Assembly (NCBI RefSeq): GCF_013359755.1
Contig: NZ_JABMCJ010000082.1
Coordinates: forward strand, 213,105 to 277,104
Direction of reading: 5' to 3'
Length of the DNA: 64,000 nucleotides
From: Tardiphaga robiniae
Lineage (GTDB): Bacteria; Pseudomonadota; Alphaproteobacteria; Rhizobiales; Xanthobacteraceae
Both the position numbers and the translations under genes were made by a program. The notes below the pieces were generated by a model that saw only the letters and a program-made list of their open reading frames with translations, searched no databases and was not told the DNA's origin. Below are positions 7,139 through 17,021 of this stretch, piece after piece; positions within the stretch are counted from its first letter, which is position 1, and each line of letters opens with the position of its first letter.

Positions 7139-8349
7139 GTCCCACCCTCACCGACGCCAGTCCGGTCTTCACCGATCCCGCCGACAGTCTCGCGATCATG
7201 GAGCGCACGCGCTCGACGGCTGAGACCTTCGGCATTCCCCTTGCCGTGCTGGCCGAACTCACCCATCGCTGCCCGCTGCAATGTCCATACTGCTCCAATC
7301 CCGTGGAGCTCGACCGCGGCAGCACCGAGCTGACCACCGACGAATGGAAGAAGGTACTGTCCGAGCTCGCCGAAATCGGCGTGCTGCAGATCCACTTCTC
7401 CGGCGGCGAGCCGACCGCGCGCAAGGACATCGTCGAGCTGGTCCAGCACGCGACGGATGTGGGCCTGTATTCCAATCTCATCACCTCGGCCGTGCTGCTG
7501 ACGCGCGACAAGCTCGCAGCGCTCGCCGATGCCGGGCTATGCCATGTACAGATCAGCTTCCAGGGCAATGAGCCCGTGGTTGCCGACCGCGTCGGCGGCT
7601 ATCGCAATGGCCACGCGAAGAAGCTCGAAGTCGCCAGATGGACGCGCGAGCTCGATCTGCCGCTGACCGTAAATGCGGTGATGCACCGGCAGAACCTGCA
7701 TCAGCTCGCCGACATCATCCAGATGGCGGTCGATCTCGACGCCGACCGGCTGGAGGTCGCGAATGTGCAGTATTACGGCTGGGCGCTGAAGAACCGCGCC
7801 GCCCTGATGCCGACCATCGATCAGATCGACGAGACCAGCCGCATCGTCGAGGATGCGCAGCTGCGCCTGAAGGGCATTCTCGATATCGACTATGTCGTGC
7901 CGGACTATTACGCGCTGCGGCCGAAGAAGTGCATGGGCGGCTGGGGCCGGCAGTTCTTCAACATCTCTCCATCAGGCAAGATCCTGCCGTGCCATGCCGC
8001 CGAGACCATCACCGGGATGGAATTCGAATCCGTGCGCTCCAATCATTCGATCGCCTGGATCTGGCAGAATTCCGAAGCCTTCAACCGCTATCGCGGCACC
8101 GGCTGGATGCCCGAGCCGTGCCAGAGCTGCGCATTCAAGGAGATCGACTTCGGCGGCTGCCGTTGCCAGGCCTTCGCGCTGACCGGCGACGCCGGCAATA
8201 CCGACCCCGCCTGCACGCTGTCGCCTGTTCACGCCGAAATCTTCAAACTGGCCGCGACGGAATCCACTGAGGGCCGCGACCGCTTCATCTATCGCAACTT
8301 CAAAGGCGGCACGCTGGAGCCGGACGCGGACCACGTTCATGGCCGCTGA
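7135..8349 (+). CDS. pqqE: PqqE, PqqA peptide cyclase (radical SAM/SPASM)
   Basis: 404 aa. PqqE forms the C-C bond between Glu and Tyr of PqqA using S-adenosylmethionine. The radical-SAM cluster motif CPLQCPYC (CX3CX2C) is at about residues 45-52, and the SAM-binding region FSGGEPTARKD follows near residue 88. C-terminal SPASM-domain cysteines for the auxiliary Fe-S clusters are visible (CMGGWG near 265, ILPCHAAE near 283, then CQSC, GGCRCQ and DPACTLSP). The length is slightly above the usual 375-385. The 3' end overlaps the start of the next gene by 11 bases. Confidence 0.97.
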   Translation: MSPTLTDASPVFTDPADSLAIMERTRSTAETFGIPLAVLAELTHRCPLQCPYCSNPVELDRGSTELTTDEWKKVLSELAEIGVLQIHFSGGEPTARKDIVELVQHATDVGLYSNLITSAVLLTRDKLAALADAGLCHVQISFQGNEPVVADRVGGYRNGHAKKLEVARWTRELDLPLTVNAVMHRQNLHQLADIIQMAVDLDADRLEVANVQYYGWALKNRAALMPTIDQIDETSRIVEDAQLRLKGILDIDYVVPDYYALRPKKCMGGWGRQFFNISPSGKILPCHAAETITGMEFESVRSNHSIAWIWQNSEAFNRYRGTGWMPEPCQSCAFKEIDFGGCRCQAFALTGDAGNTDPACTLSPVHAEIFKLAATESTEGRDRFIYRNFKGGTLEPDADHVHGR

Positions 8350-9316
8350 CGTCCCCGCCCCGGTGAATGCGGACCTGTTCGCGCCGCTGACCTCGGAACA
8401 TTTCGATGTCGGCGACGGCCACGCAATCCATGTGGAGAGCGTCGGCCGCAGCGACGGCATTCCCGCGGTCTATCTGCATGGCGGCCCCGGCTCCGGCTGC
8501 CAGCCCGATCACCGCCGGCTGTTCGATCCGCAGCGCTTTCACACCGTGTTGTTCGATCAGCGCGGCGCCGGCCGCAGCAAGCCCAAAGGGCTGCGCGAGG
8601 CGAACACGCTGCCGCATCTGATCGCGGATATGGAAACGATCCGCACCCAATTCGGCTTCGACAAATGGCTCGTGGTCGGCGGCTCCTGGGGCGCGACGCT
8701 GGCGCTGGCCTATGCGCAGGCCCATCCCGAACGCGTGACCGGCATCGTGCTGCGCGCAACCTTTCTCGGCACGCGGGAAGAATTGCACGATGTCTTCAAC
8801 GTCATGCTGCCGCGGCATTATCCCGGCCTGCATGGAGATTTTCTGAGCGCCCTTGCCGAAGCCGAGCGCGCCGATCCGCTGCCGAACTTCTATCGCCGCA
8901 TTCTCGATGCCGATCCGGCCGTGCATGTCCCGGCGATCCGCGCCTGGGGCGGCACCGAAGCCATCCTCTCGGAAATCGCGCCGAAGCGCACACGGCTCGA
9001 CCTTGCCGAGCTTGGCAACCAGACGCGGCCGATGCCGGCCACGCCGGCGATGGAAGCGCATTACTTCCAGCATGACTGCTTCATGCGGCCGCAGCAGCTC
9101 ATGGAAGACGCCGGCAGACTCACCGGCATTCCCGGCGTCATCATTCAGGGCCGTTACGACTTCCTCTGCCCGCCCGCGACATCGCATGCCCTGGCCAGGC
9201 GCTGGACCGATGCCGAGGTACGCATCGTTGAAGGCGCCGGTCACAGCCTGTATGACCCCGGCATGCGCGATGCGGTCATGAAGGCCATCGCCGATGTCGC
9301 GTCGAAACTGAAATAG
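8339..9316 (+). CDS. prolyl aminopeptidase-like alpha/beta hydrolase (S33)
   Basis: 325 aa. It is an alpha/beta hydrolase of the proline iminopeptidase family: oxyanion segment YLHGGPGSGC near residues 43-52, nucleophile elbow GGSWGAT with Ser116, Asp in GRYDFLCPP and His in GAGHSLYD. Such enzymes remove N-terminal proline from peptides in the cytoplasm. Its start lies inside pqqE, so it is translated with the pqq genes. I infer, without proof, a role in trimming PqqA or its cleaved product, because this operon carries no pqqF/pqqG protease. An unrelated peptidase or esterase activity is the alternative. Confidence 0.82.
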   Translation: MAADVPAPVNADLFAPLTSEHFDVGDGHAIHVESVGRSDGIPAVYLHGGPGSGCQPDHRRLFDPQRFHTVLFDQRGAGRSKPKGLREANTLPHLIADMETIRTQFGFDKWLVVGGSWGATLALAYAQAHPERVTGIVLRATFLGTREELHDVFNVMLPRHYPGLHGDFLSALAEAERADPLPNFYRRILDADPAVHVPAIRAWGGTEAILSEIAPKRTRLDLAELGNQTRPMPATPAMEAHYFQHDCFMRPQQLMEDAGRLTGIPGVIIQGRYDFLCPPATSHALARRWTDAEVRIVEGAGHSLYDPGMRDAVMKAIADVASKLK

Positions 9317-9326
9317 GACTTCTGGA

Positions 9327-9995
9327 ATGCCGATCAAAGGCACGGGAATGTTGATGACGTCGATGGACATCGACGCCAGCCATGAGCAGGAATTCAACGC
9401 GTGGTACGACCGCGAGCATCTTGCCGAGCGCGTCGCCATCGAGGGCTTCAATGAGGCGAGGCGCTATGTGGCCGTGAATGCCAGGCCGAAATATCTCGGC
9501 CTGTATTCAACCGCGGCATTCGACGTGTTGGACAGTGATGCCTATCGCACGGCGCTGGCGAACCAGACCAAGTGGTCGCTGACCAATATCGGCCGTTTCC
9601 AGAACATGCTGCGTTCGGTGGCGCGGATCACCGTGAGCCGCGGTCAGGGCCGCGGCGCGGCGCTCGGGCTGGTGCGCATCCGGCCACCCGCCGAAGGCGC
9701 TGACAAACTGCGCAGCGCCATCGAAGCGCAGCTCGATCCGGGCGATATCAACGGCATCATTTCGATGCATCTGATGGAAAGCGATCCCCGCCTCTCGAAG
9801 CCGCTGACCGACGATCCTGCCGCGCCCAATCCTGCGGCGCGCGACTGGTATGTGATGATCGACGGCACCGATGTCGACGCCGTCGCTGCGACCATGAAGG
9901 GCCGCTTCGATGCAGCTATCACAGCGGCCTCGGCAGAGCTGATTTCCGAGGGGACCTACCGGCTGATGTGGGATCTAGCGAAGAGCGATCTTTGA
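9327..9995 (+). CDS. DUF4286-like small protein
   Basis: 222 aa with no signal peptide. It opens with a ferredoxin-like stretch (SMDIDASHEQEFNAWYDREH) that resembles DUF4286 and EthD-type dimeric alpha/beta-barrel proteins, and the second half (from about 110) appears to repeat the fold. It starts 10 bases after the peptidase gene and is probably the last gene of the pqq transcript. The function is not known. Proteins of this shape are often accessory enzymes or aldehyde/quinone-handling monooxygenase relatives, but no catalytic residues can be named. Confidence 0.65.
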   Translation: MPIKGTGMLMTSMDIDASHEQEFNAWYDREHLAERVAIEGFNEARRYVAVNARPKYLGLYSTAAFDVLDSDAYRTALANQTKWSLTNIGRFQNMLRSVARITVSRGQGRGAALGLVRIRPPAEGADKLRSAIEAQLDPGDINGIISMHLMESDPRLSKPLTDDPAAPNPAARDWYVMIDGTDVDAVAATMKGRFDAAITAASAELISEGTYRLMWDLAKSDL

Positions 9996-10035
9996 CCGGC
10001 AATCTTGATTGAACGCATGGTACCGCTGACGCGAC

Positions 10036-10072
10036 CAAGGTGAACTGGCCCGCAACGGGCCGCCTCACCTTG
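10036..10072 (+). promoter_or_regulatory. hairpin in the 5' leader of the 10077 gene
   Basis: The arms caaggtga (10036-10043) and tcaccttg (10065-10072) enclose an inner ggcccg/cgggcc stem (10047-10052 with 10056-10061). The outer arm ends four bases before the ATG at 10077, so the folded leader would cover the ribosome-binding region. It may be a terminator of the pqq transcript or a translational control structure. Confidence 0.5.
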
Positions 10073-10076
10073 CGAG

Positions 10077-10715
10077 ATGTCGATGACCATCCGTGTGCTG
10101 TCCCTTCTGGTTCTCACCGCCACTCTGACCATCGGCGGGCCGCTGGCGCGCGCCGAGGACGAGCCGGTCAAGGTCGATGCGGTGAAGGCAGCCGAATTCA
10201 ACAAGCGCATGTTTGCCGGCCCGCTGGGTCCGAAGCTGACCTATGCGTGTTTCGTCCGGCGCTATGACGCCGAGCATCTGGCGCGACATCCCAAACAGAA
10301 GGTCAGCACCATGAAGCTGCTGGTCGTCGCCGGGCATCCGCCCGAGGAAAGCTACACGCCCTACTCGTTCCGGCTCGGCTTCAAATATCGCCATCGCAAG
10401 GGCGACTGGGATTCCAGCGGTTCTTGCGGCCAGATCCAGGACACCGACAAGGGCCAGGAGGTGAAGTTCGCGTGCAGCGTCGATTGCGATGGCGGCGGCA
10501 TTGCGATCGGCCTGGCCAAAGACATCGACGCGACGCTGGTCCGTGTCGAGCGCGTCCGCATCTGGCAGAACAGCAAGCCCGATGAAGAACCCGGCGCCGA
10601 CGCGCTCACCGGCGGCGAAGACGACAAGATTTTCCGGCTCGACCGCACGAGTCTGAAGGAGTGTGAGTCGTTGATCACGGACCGCAAGGAACTCGCGGCG
10701 ATGCGCAGCAAGTGA
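10077..10715 (+). CDS. exported hypothetical protein
   Basis: 212 aa. The signal peptide (about 1-26, IRVLSLLVLTATLTIGGPLARA) points to the periplasm. The mature protein has six cysteines (in YACFVRR, SGSCGQIQD, FACSVDCDGGG and LKECESL), consistent with disulfides. I recognise no named domain, though the FACSVDCDGGGIAIGL stretch is distinctive. The start is either ATG 10077 or ATG 10083, two codons on. Its stop overlaps the region just before the DsrE-like gene, which lies 29 bases downstream, so the two may be co-transcribed. Confidence 0.75.
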   Translation: MSMTIRVLSLLVLTATLTIGGPLARAEDEPVKVDAVKAAEFNKRMFAGPLGPKLTYACFVRRYDAEHLARHPKQKVSTMKLLVVAGHPPEESYTPYSFRLGFKYRHRKGDWDSSGSCGQIQDTDKGQEVKFACSVDCDGGGIAIGLAKDIDATLVRVERVRIWQNSKPDEEPGADALTGGEDDKIFRLDRTSLKECESLITDRKELAAMRSK

Positions 10716-10744
10716 GCGTGATTGACATCCAATCGGAGCGAGCC

Positions 10745-11197
10745 ATGAATCGACGCAGCCTATTGTGGACCGCTCTGTCGTCGATCGGCGCGGGACTGGT
10801 CGCCTCGCAGGCCAGCGCGGCAGCGACTGACGCAAAGCCACCTGCCAAGCTCAAGGTCGTCTATCACCTCGCCGATGCCGACAGGGTGAATTTCGCCCTC
10901 GGCAATATCCAGAACCACTTCGACGGCGTCGGCGGCCCCGACAACGTTACCATCGCACTGGTCGTGCTCGGCCCGGCGCTGAAGTCATTTGCCCGGGCTT
11001 CCACCAATCCCGACATTACCGCGCGGGTCGGCAAATTCACCAAGGCAGGCCTGCAACTGGCCGCCTGCAGCAACACCATGAAGGCGCAGGATGTGACGCT
11101 GGACGGCCTGCTGCCGGGCTTCACCATCGCCGACCGCGGCGGTGTGGTCCGGATCGCGGAGCTGCAGGCGCAGGGCTATCTGTATATTCGGCCTTAG
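10745..11197 (+). CDS. exported DsrE-family protein, probable Tat substrate
   Basis: 150 aa from ATG 10745 (MNRRSLLWTAL), preceded by GGAGCG; an in-frame ATG at 10712 inside the previous gene is rejected. The twin arginine followed by a hydrophobic stretch and QASAA suggests export by the Tat system. The mature part matches the DsrE/DsrF-like fold (KLKVVYHLADADRVNFALGN, then GPDNVTIALVVLGPALKSF). A cysteine in LQLAACSNTM sits where DsrE-like proteins place their sulfur-carrying residue. Its role is unknown; sulfur relay or small-molecule binding is possible. Confidence 0.75.
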   Translation: MNRRSLLWTALSSIGAGLVASQASAAATDAKPPAKLKVVYHLADADRVNFALGNIQNHFDGVGGPDNVTIALVVLGPALKSFARASTNPDITARVGKFTKAGLQLAACSNTMKAQDVTLDGLLPGFTIADRGGVVRIAELQAQGYLYIRP

Positions 11198-11233
11198 CCA
11201 TCGCTTCGGACGAGTATGTTGGAAATTAGAACT

Positions 11234-11317
11234 CGTCATGCCCGGGCTTGACCCGGGCATCCATCTTTTACGTCCGCTGGCGGAAGTTGGATGGCCGGGT
11301 CAAGCCCGGCCATGACG
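11234..11317. repeat. paired REP-like palindromes (cgtcatg..cccggg type)
   Basis: Two palindromes, atgcccgggcttgacccgggcat and its relative with ggccggg, face each other across about 25 bases. The whole unit from cgtcatg (11234) to catgacg (11317) is also an inverted repeat. The same family is at 42211-42288. It lies in the 342-base gap between the DsrE-like gene and tal-pgi. Confidence 0.8.
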
Positions 11318-11427
11318 TGGAGAGATTTGAGCGCCTGTCAAACCGACGCACAAAATTTGCACAATTGTCATGCCGCCGGGCCAATCTGGCGAACACGGAA
11401 TTGCGATCCGGCTCCCGCGCCCTGAAT

Positions 11428-11452
11428 GGAACCGTTCGGCTTGCCATGCGTA
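11428..11452 (+). promoter_or_regulatory. near-consensus EcfG promoter upstream of tal-pgi
   Basis: GGAAC at 11428-11432, a 16-base spacer, CGTA at 11449-11452. One mismatch (A for T) from GGAAC-N16/17-CGTT. The start codon of tal-pgi is about 80 bases after the expected transcription start. Confidence 0.45.
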
Positions 11453-11539
11453 TGGGTTTGGGGCGATCATTGGAACTGGGCCGCGGAACGTTTCGCGCGG
11501 CGATCGGCCTTTTGATAATTGTAAGCAGAACAAGGCATC

Positions 11540-14392
11540 ATGAATCCCGTTAAAGCACTCGAATCTCACGGTCAGGCCGTCTGGCTGGACTTCCTCGCCC
11601 GCGGCTTCGTCGCCAAAGGCGACCTCAAGAAGCTGATCGACACTGACGCCGTGAAGGGCGTGACGTCGAACCCGGCGATCTTCGAGAAGGCGATCGGAAG
11701 TTCGGACGAATATGATGCCCCGATTGCCGAGGCGTTGAAGTCCGGCGACAAGTCGCCTGCCGACCTGTTCGAGCACATTGCCGTCGAGGACATCCAGCAC
11801 GCCGCCGATGTGCTGAAGCCGGTCTATGACAAGATGAAGGGCGATGATGGTTTCGTCAGCCTGGAAGTCTCGCCCTATCTCGCCAATGACACCAAGGGCA
11901 CGGTCACTGAGGCGGAGCGCCTGTGGGCGAGCGTCAAGCGCCCAAACCTGATGGTGAAGGTGCCGGCAACGCCGGAGGGGCTGCCCGCGATCCAGCAACT
12001 GATCGGCGAAGGCATCAGCATCAATGTGACGCTGCTGTTCGCGCAGAAGACCTATGTGGAGGTCGCCGAGGCCTATCTCAACGGTCTCGAAAAGTATGTC
12101 GCCGGGGGCGGCGATCCCTCGCATGTGGCCAGCGTCGCCTCTTTCTTCGTCAGCCGCATCGACGCGCAGGTCGACAAGCAACTCGACGACAAGATCGCCA
12201 AGGCCAATGACCCATCCGAGAAGGCGCGGCTCAAGGACCTCAAGGGCAAGGTCGCCATCGCCAATGCCAAACTCGCCTATCAGGAATATCTGAAACTGTT
12301 TGCCGGCCCGCGTTGGGAGAAACTGGCTGCCAAAGGCGCCAAGCCGCAGCGGCTGCTCTGGGCCTCCACCGGCGTGAAGAGCAAGGACTATCGCGACACG
12401 CTCTATGTGGAAGAGCTGATCGGGAAGAACACCGTCAACACTGTGCCGCCCGCCACGCTGGACGCGTTCCGCGACCACGGCGAGGTGCGCGACAGCCTCG
12501 AAGAGAATGTCAAGGATGCGAAGAAGGTGCTCGCCGATCTCGCCAAGACCGGCATTTCGCTCGATGCGATTACGACGCATCTCGTCGAGGACGGCGTCAA
12601 ACTGTTCGCTGACGCCGCCGACAAGCTGTACGGCGCGGTGGCGCACAAGCGCGCGACATCGCTTGGTGGTGGCATCGGCGCGCAGAAGCTGGCGCTGGGC
12701 GACGGCATCACGAAGAAGGTCGCAACCTCCACCGAAGAGTGGCGTGCGTCTGCGAAGATCCGCCGGCTCTGGCACAAGGACAAATCGGTCTGGACCGGCG
12801 CGGACGAAGACAAGTGGCTGGGCTGGCTGAACAGCGCTTTTGCCGAGAAGGCCAAGCTCGCCGACTACAACGACTTCGCCAATTGGGTGAAGGCGCAGGG
12901 ATTCACCGATGCGGTGGTGCTCGGCATGGGCGGCTCGAGCCTCGGGCCGGAAGTGCTGGCGCAGACCTTCGCCAAGGTGTCGGGATTCCCGAAACTACAT
13001 GTGCTGGATTCCACCGATCCCGCACAGGTGCGCGCCATGGGCGCTGCAGTGACCATTGCCAAGACGCTGTTCATCGTCTCCAGCAAGTCCGGCGGCACCA
13101 CCGAGCCGAACGTGATGAAGAACTATTTCTTCGACGAGGTGACCAACGCGGTCGGCGCCGACAAGGCCGGATCGCACTTCGTCGCCGTCACCGATCCCGG
13201 CTCATCGCTGGAGAAGGTCGCGAAGACCCAAAAGTTTGCACGCATCTTCCATGGCGATCCCACCATCGGCGGGCGCTATTCGGTGCTGTCGCCGTTCGGC
13301 CTGGTGCCGGCGGCTGCCGCGGGCGTCGATCTCACCAAACTGCTCGACCTCACGCTGTCGATGGTCCGCTCCTGCGGACCGGACGTGCCACCCGCTGAAA
13401 ATCCCGGCGTCCAGCTCGGCCTTGCCATGGGCAATGCCGGGCTCGACGGCCGCGACAAGGTCACGATCTTGTCCTCGAAGAAAATCGCCGATTTCGGCGC
13501 ATGGGCCGAACAGCTCATCGCCGAATCCACCGGCAAGGATGGCAAGGGCCTGATCCCGATCGATGGCGAGACGCTGGGCGAGCCCTCCGTCTATGGCACC
13601 GATCGCTTCTTTATCGATCTGCGCACATCAGGCGAAGACGACAAGGGACATGACGACAGACTGGCCGCGCTGGAGAAGGCGGGCCATCCCGTCGCGCGCA
13701 TCGTGATGCCGTCCATCGATCATCTCGGCCAGGAATTCTTCCGCTTCGAAATCGCGACAGCCGTCGCGGGATCGATTCTGGGCATTAACCCGTTCAACCA
13801 GCCAGATGTGGAAGCCGCCAAGATCAAGACGCGCGAGCTGACGGAAGCCTTCGAGAAGACCGGCGCGCTGCCGCCGGAGACGCCGGTGGTGTCGTCAAAG
13901 GAAGCCGATCTCTATACCGACGATAGCAATGCCGAACTGCTGAAGAAGGCCGGCGCCAATGGCGATCTGACCTCGTGGCTGAAGGCGCATTTCCGCCGCG
14001 TCACGCCCGGCGATTACGTGGCCCTGCTGGCCTATGTCGAACGCGATAGCGCGCATATCGACACGCTGCAGCAGATGCGGATGGCGGTGCGCGACAAGAA
14101 GAAGGTCGCGACCTGCGCCGAATTCGGCCCCCGCTTCCTGCACTCGACGGGTCAGGCCTATAAAGGCGGGCCGGATACCGGTGTCTTCCTGCAGATCACC
14201 GCGGACGATGCCAAGGATCTCGCCATCCCGGATTACCGGGCGTCGTTCGGTGTCATCAAGGCGGCACAGGCGCGTGGTGACTTCGGCGTACTCACGGATC
14301 GCAATCGTCGCGCTTTGCGCATCCATCTCAAGGGCGATCTCAAGGCCGGACTTGCTGTTCTCGACAAGGCGATGACTGCCGCATTGAACTAA
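11540..14392 (+). CDS. tal-pgi: bifunctional transaldolase / glucose-6-phosphate isomerase
   Basis: 950 aa, a fusion of two cytoplasmic sugar-phosphate enzymes. Residues 1 to about 370 are transaldolase ([15 protein letters not shown]; Schiff-base lysine in [29 protein letters not shown]). Residues about 395 to 950 are phosphoglucose isomerase ([31 protein letters not shown], then [17 protein letters not shown]). The C-terminal half also carries the DTGVFLQIT / [10 protein letters not shown] region seen in such fusions. Transaldolase exchanges C3 units between F6P and S7P; Pgi interconverts G6P and F6P. It leads a hexose-phosphate operon with gnd, zwf and pgl. The fusion is known in several bacteria. 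Confidence 0.95.
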   Translation: MNPVKALESHGQAVWLDFLARGFVAKGDLKKLIDTDAVKGVTSNPAIFEKAIGSSDEYDAPIAEALKSGDKSPADLFEHIAVEDIQHAADVLKPVYDKMKGDDGFVSLEVSPYLANDTKGTVTEAERLWASVKRPNLMVKVPATPEGLPAIQQLIGEGISINVTLLFAQKTYVEVAEAYLNGLEKYVAGGGDPSHVASVASFFVSRIDAQVDKQLDDKIAKANDPSEKARLKDLKGKVAIANAKLAYQEYLKLFAGPRWEKLAAKGAKPQRLLWASTGVKSKDYRDTLYVEELIGKNTVNTVPPATLDAFRDHGEVRDSLEENVKDAKKVLADLAKTGISLDAITTHLVEDGVKLFADAADKLYGAVAHKRATSLGGGIGAQKLALGDGITKKVATSTEEWRASAKIRRLWHKDKSVWTGADEDKWLGWLNSAFAEKAKLADYNDFANWVKAQGFTDAVVLGMGGSSLGPEVLAQTFAKVSGFPKLHVLDSTDPAQVRAMGAAVTIAKTLFIVSSKSGGTTEPNVMKNYFFDEVTNAVGADKAGSHFVAVTDPGSSLEKVAKTQKFARIFHGDPTIGGRYSVLSPFGLVPAAAAGVDLTKLLDLTLSMVRSCGPDVPPAENPGVQLGLAMGNAGLDGRDKVTILSSKKIADFGAWAEQLIAESTGKDGKGLIPIDGETLGEPSVYGTDRFFIDLRTSGEDDKGHDDRLAALEKAGHPVARIVMPSIDHLGQEFFRFEIATAVAGSILGINPFNQPDVEAAKIKTRELTEAFEKTGALPPETPVVSSKEADLYTDDSNAELLKKAGANGDLTSWLKAHFRRVTPGDYVALLAYVERDSAHIDTLQQMRMAVRDKKKVATCAEFGPRFLHSTGQAYKGGPDTGVFLQITADDAKDLAIPDYRASFGVIKAAQARGDFGVLTDRNRRALRIHLKGDLKAGLAVLDKAMTAALN

Positions 14393-14456
14393 ACGACGAT
14401 CCGCATGGCCCGGACATTGCTTCGGGTCATGCGCAATCAATAAAGGACATCACACA

Positions 14457-15485
14457 ATGCAGCTCGGCATGATCGGTCTCGGCCGAATGGGCGGAAATAT
14501 TGTCCGCCGCCTGATGAAGAACGGTCACACCGCGGTCGTCTATGACAAGGACGCCAAGGCCGTCAGCGGCCTCGCCTCCGAAGGTGCCACCGGCGGATCG
14601 TCGCTCGAAGATTTCGTCAAGAAGCTCGACAAGCCCCGCGCGGTCTGGGTGATGCTGCCCGCCGGCAAGATCACCGAAACCACCATCGACGCGCTGACCA
14701 GGCTGCTGGAGCCGGGCGACACCGTTATCGATGGCGGCAACACCTTCTGGCAGGACGACGTCCGCCGCGGCAAGGCGCTGAAGGAAAAGGGCCTGTTCTA
14801 TATCGACGTCGGCACGTCCGGCGGCGTCTGGGGCATCGATCGCGGCTACTGCATGATGATCGGCGGTGAAAAGAGCGTCGTCGATCGGCTCGATCCGATC
14901 TTCAAGACACTGGCCCCGGGGATCGGCGACATTCCGCGTACGCCGGGCCGCGACAACAGCGATCCGCGCATCGAGAATGGCTATATCCATGCCGGCCCGG
15001 TCGGCGCCGGGCACTTCGTCAAGATGGTCCATAATGGCATCGAATACGGACTGATGCAGGCCTATGCCGAAGGCTTCGACATCATGAAGAACGCCAATAT
15101 CGAGGCGCTCCCGGAGGCGCATCGCTTCGATTTGAATTTGCCTGACATCGCCGAAGTGTGGCGCCGCGGCAGCGTGATCCCGTCATGGCTGCTCGACCTT
15201 ACCTCCTCCGCGCTCGCCAAGAACGAGACGCTTGATACTTACTCAGGCTTCGTCGAGGATTCTGGCGAAGGCCGCTGGACGGTGAATGCCGCCATCGACG
15301 AGGCAGTTCCCGCCGAAGTGCTAACGGCGGCGCTGTTTGCGCGGTTCCGTTCGCGCAAGGAGCACACATTTGCAGAGAAGATTCTATCCGCGATGCGCGC
15401 CGGTTTCGGCGGCCACAAAGAGCCCGATCAGCATCCGGATCCAAAACGGCAGGACGCGCCTGATATCATCAAGCCAAAGGCGTAG
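14457..15485 (+). CDS. gnd: 6-phosphogluconate dehydrogenase (decarboxylating), short form
   Basis: 342 aa. It converts 6-phosphogluconate to ribulose 5-phosphate plus CO2 and reduced nicotinamide. The Rossmann motif [13 protein letters not shown] is at residues 6-18. [10 protein letters not shown] and the catalytic region [20 protein letters not shown] hold the expected Lys, His-Asn and Glu. The length is that of the short, often NAD-preferring, 6PGDH class rather than the 470-aa enzyme. It lies 64 bases after tal-pgi and 5 bases before zwf, so the pentose-phosphate genes form one operon. Confidence 0.95.
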   Translation: MQLGMIGLGRMGGNIVRRLMKNGHTAVVYDKDAKAVSGLASEGATGGSSLEDFVKKLDKPRAVWVMLPAGKITETTIDALTRLLEPGDTVIDGGNTFWQDDVRRGKALKEKGLFYIDVGTSGGVWGIDRGYCMMIGGEKSVVDRLDPIFKTLAPGIGDIPRTPGRDNSDPRIENGYIHAGPVGAGHFVKMVHNGIEYGLMQAYAEGFDIMKNANIEALPEAHRFDLNLPDIAEVWRRGSVIPSWLLDLTSSALAKNETLDTYSGFVEDSGEGRWTVNAAIDEAVPAEVLTAALFARFRSRKEHTFAEKILSAMRAGFGGHKEPDQHPDPKRQDAPDIIKPKA

Positions 15486-15490
15486 CCCGC

Positions 15491-17017
15491 ATGACCGAGA
15501 TACAAGCTCCAGGCCCTGTCAAATCCAAGAAGAAGCCAGACCCTTGCGCATTCGTGATCTTCGGCGTCACCGGCGATCTCGCCCACCGGCTGGTCATCGC
15601 GGCGCTTTATAACCTGCAGGCGGCCGATCTTCTGCCGGAGAAATTCTGCGTCGTCGGCATCGCCCGCAAGGACATGACCGGCGCGGAACTCCGCGACGAC
15701 CTGATGAAGGGCCTGAAGCAATATGCGACGCGCCCGGTTGACGACGCCATCGCGCAGAAGCTGCTCAATTGCGTCACCTGTATCGAAGCCGATCCGAGCG
15801 AGCCGGAATCCTTCGATCGCATGCGCGACCAGCTCGACAAACTCGAGGAAGCACGCGGCACCGGGGGCAATCGCCTATTCTATCTGGCAACGCCGCCGTC
15901 GGCCTTCGCGCCGATCGCGCGTCAGCTCGGCCGCACCGGCATGCTGAAGGAAAACGGCTCGTGGCGTCGCCTCGTGGTCGAGAAGCCGTTCGGCACGGAC
16001 CTTGAATCAGCGAAGAAGCTGAACAATGAACTGCTCGGCCTGATGAACGAGCAGCAGATCTACCGGATCGATCACTATCTCGGCAAGGAGACGGTGCAGA
16101 ATATCCTGGTGCTGCGCTTTGCCAATGGCATGTTCGAGCCGATCTGGAATCGCAACCATATCGATCACGTGCAGATTACCGTGGACGAGAAACTCGGCGT
16201 CGGCCATCGCGGCTCGTTCTATGACGCCACCGGCGCGCTACGCGACATGGTGCCGAACCATCTGTTCCAGCTGCTGTCGCTGGTGGCCATGGAGCCGCCC
16301 GCGCGGTTCGAGGCTAATGCGGTTCGCTCCGAGAAGGCCGAAGTGCTCGCCGCCGTCACCACGCAGACCGAGGCCGAAGCACTGCAGAATTCGGTTCGCG
16401 CGCAATATGTCGCCGGCCATGTGGGCGATACCGACATTGGTGACTATCTGAAGACCAAAGACGTCAAGGATGGCAGCACCACCGAGACCTATGCAGCGAT
16501 GAAGCTGTCGATCGACAACTGGCGCTGGGCCGGCGTTCCCTTTTATCTGCGCACCGGCAAGGCACTTGGTATCAAACGCACCGAAGTGGCGATCAAGTTC
16601 AAGCAAGCGCCCTTCGCCATGTTCCGTGACATGTCGGTGGAAAGCCTCGCCGAGAACTTTCTCGTTATCGCGGTGGAGCCGAATGAAGGCATCTCGCTGA
16701 AGTTCAACACCAAGGTGCCCGGCCCTGCGGTGGAGATCGACGGCGTCGAGATGAAGTTCCGCTACAAGGATTACTTCCAGGCCGCGCCGGCGACAGGCTA
16801 CGAGACGCTGATCTATGACTGCATGATCGGCGACAACATCCTGTTCCAGCGGGCCGACAGCGTGGAAGCCGGCTGGCGTGCCGTACAGCCGTTCCTCGAT
16901 GCCTGGAAGAAGGCCGGCAAGGATGGGCTCAAGACCTACAACGCCGGCAGCGAAGGTCCCGAGGAAGCCAACGACCTGCTCAAGCGCGATGGTCGTAGCT
17001 GGCGCGTGCTGAGCTGA
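15491..17017 (+). CDS. zwf: glucose-6-phosphate 1-dehydrogenase
   Basis: 508 aa. It oxidises glucose 6-phosphate to 6-phosphoglucono-lactone. The dinucleotide-binding motif FGVTGDLAHRLVIAALYNL is near residue 23. EKPFGTDLESAK and the active-site sequence RIDHYLGKETVQN (residues about 194-206) are canonical. Both length and the C-terminal region WRAVQPFLDAWKK are typical. The start ATG at 15491 is 5 bases after the gnd stop; the N-terminus carries a short Lys-rich extension. Confidence 0.97.
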   Translation: MTEIQAPGPVKSKKKPDPCAFVIFGVTGDLAHRLVIAALYNLQAADLLPEKFCVVGIARKDMTGAELRDDLMKGLKQYATRPVDDAIAQKLLNCVTCIEADPSEPESFDRMRDQLDKLEEARGTGGNRLFYLATPPSAFAPIARQLGRTGMLKENGSWRRLVVEKPFGTDLESAKKLNNELLGLMNEQQIYRIDHYLGKETVQNILVLRFANGMFEPIWNRNHIDHVQITVDEKLGVGHRGSFYDATGALRDMVPNHLFQLLSLVAMEPPARFEANAVRSEKAEVLAAVTTQTEAEALQNSVRAQYVAGHVGDTDIGDYLKTKDVKDGSTTETYAAMKLSIDNWRWAGVPFYLRTGKALGIKRTEVAIKFKQAPFAMFRDMSVESLAENFLVIAVEPNEGISLKFNTKVPGPAVEIDGVEMKFRYKDYFQAAPATGYETLIYDCMIGDNILFQRADSVEAGWRAVQPFLDAWKKAGKDGLKTYNAGSEGPEEANDLLKRDGRSWRVLS

Positions 17018-17021
17018 CGCC

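Noticed and set aside
11540..14392. Possible artefactual join of tal and pgi
   Set aside because: The reading frame is continuous and both halves keep their motifs; such fusions are known, so it is treated as a real bifunctional gene.
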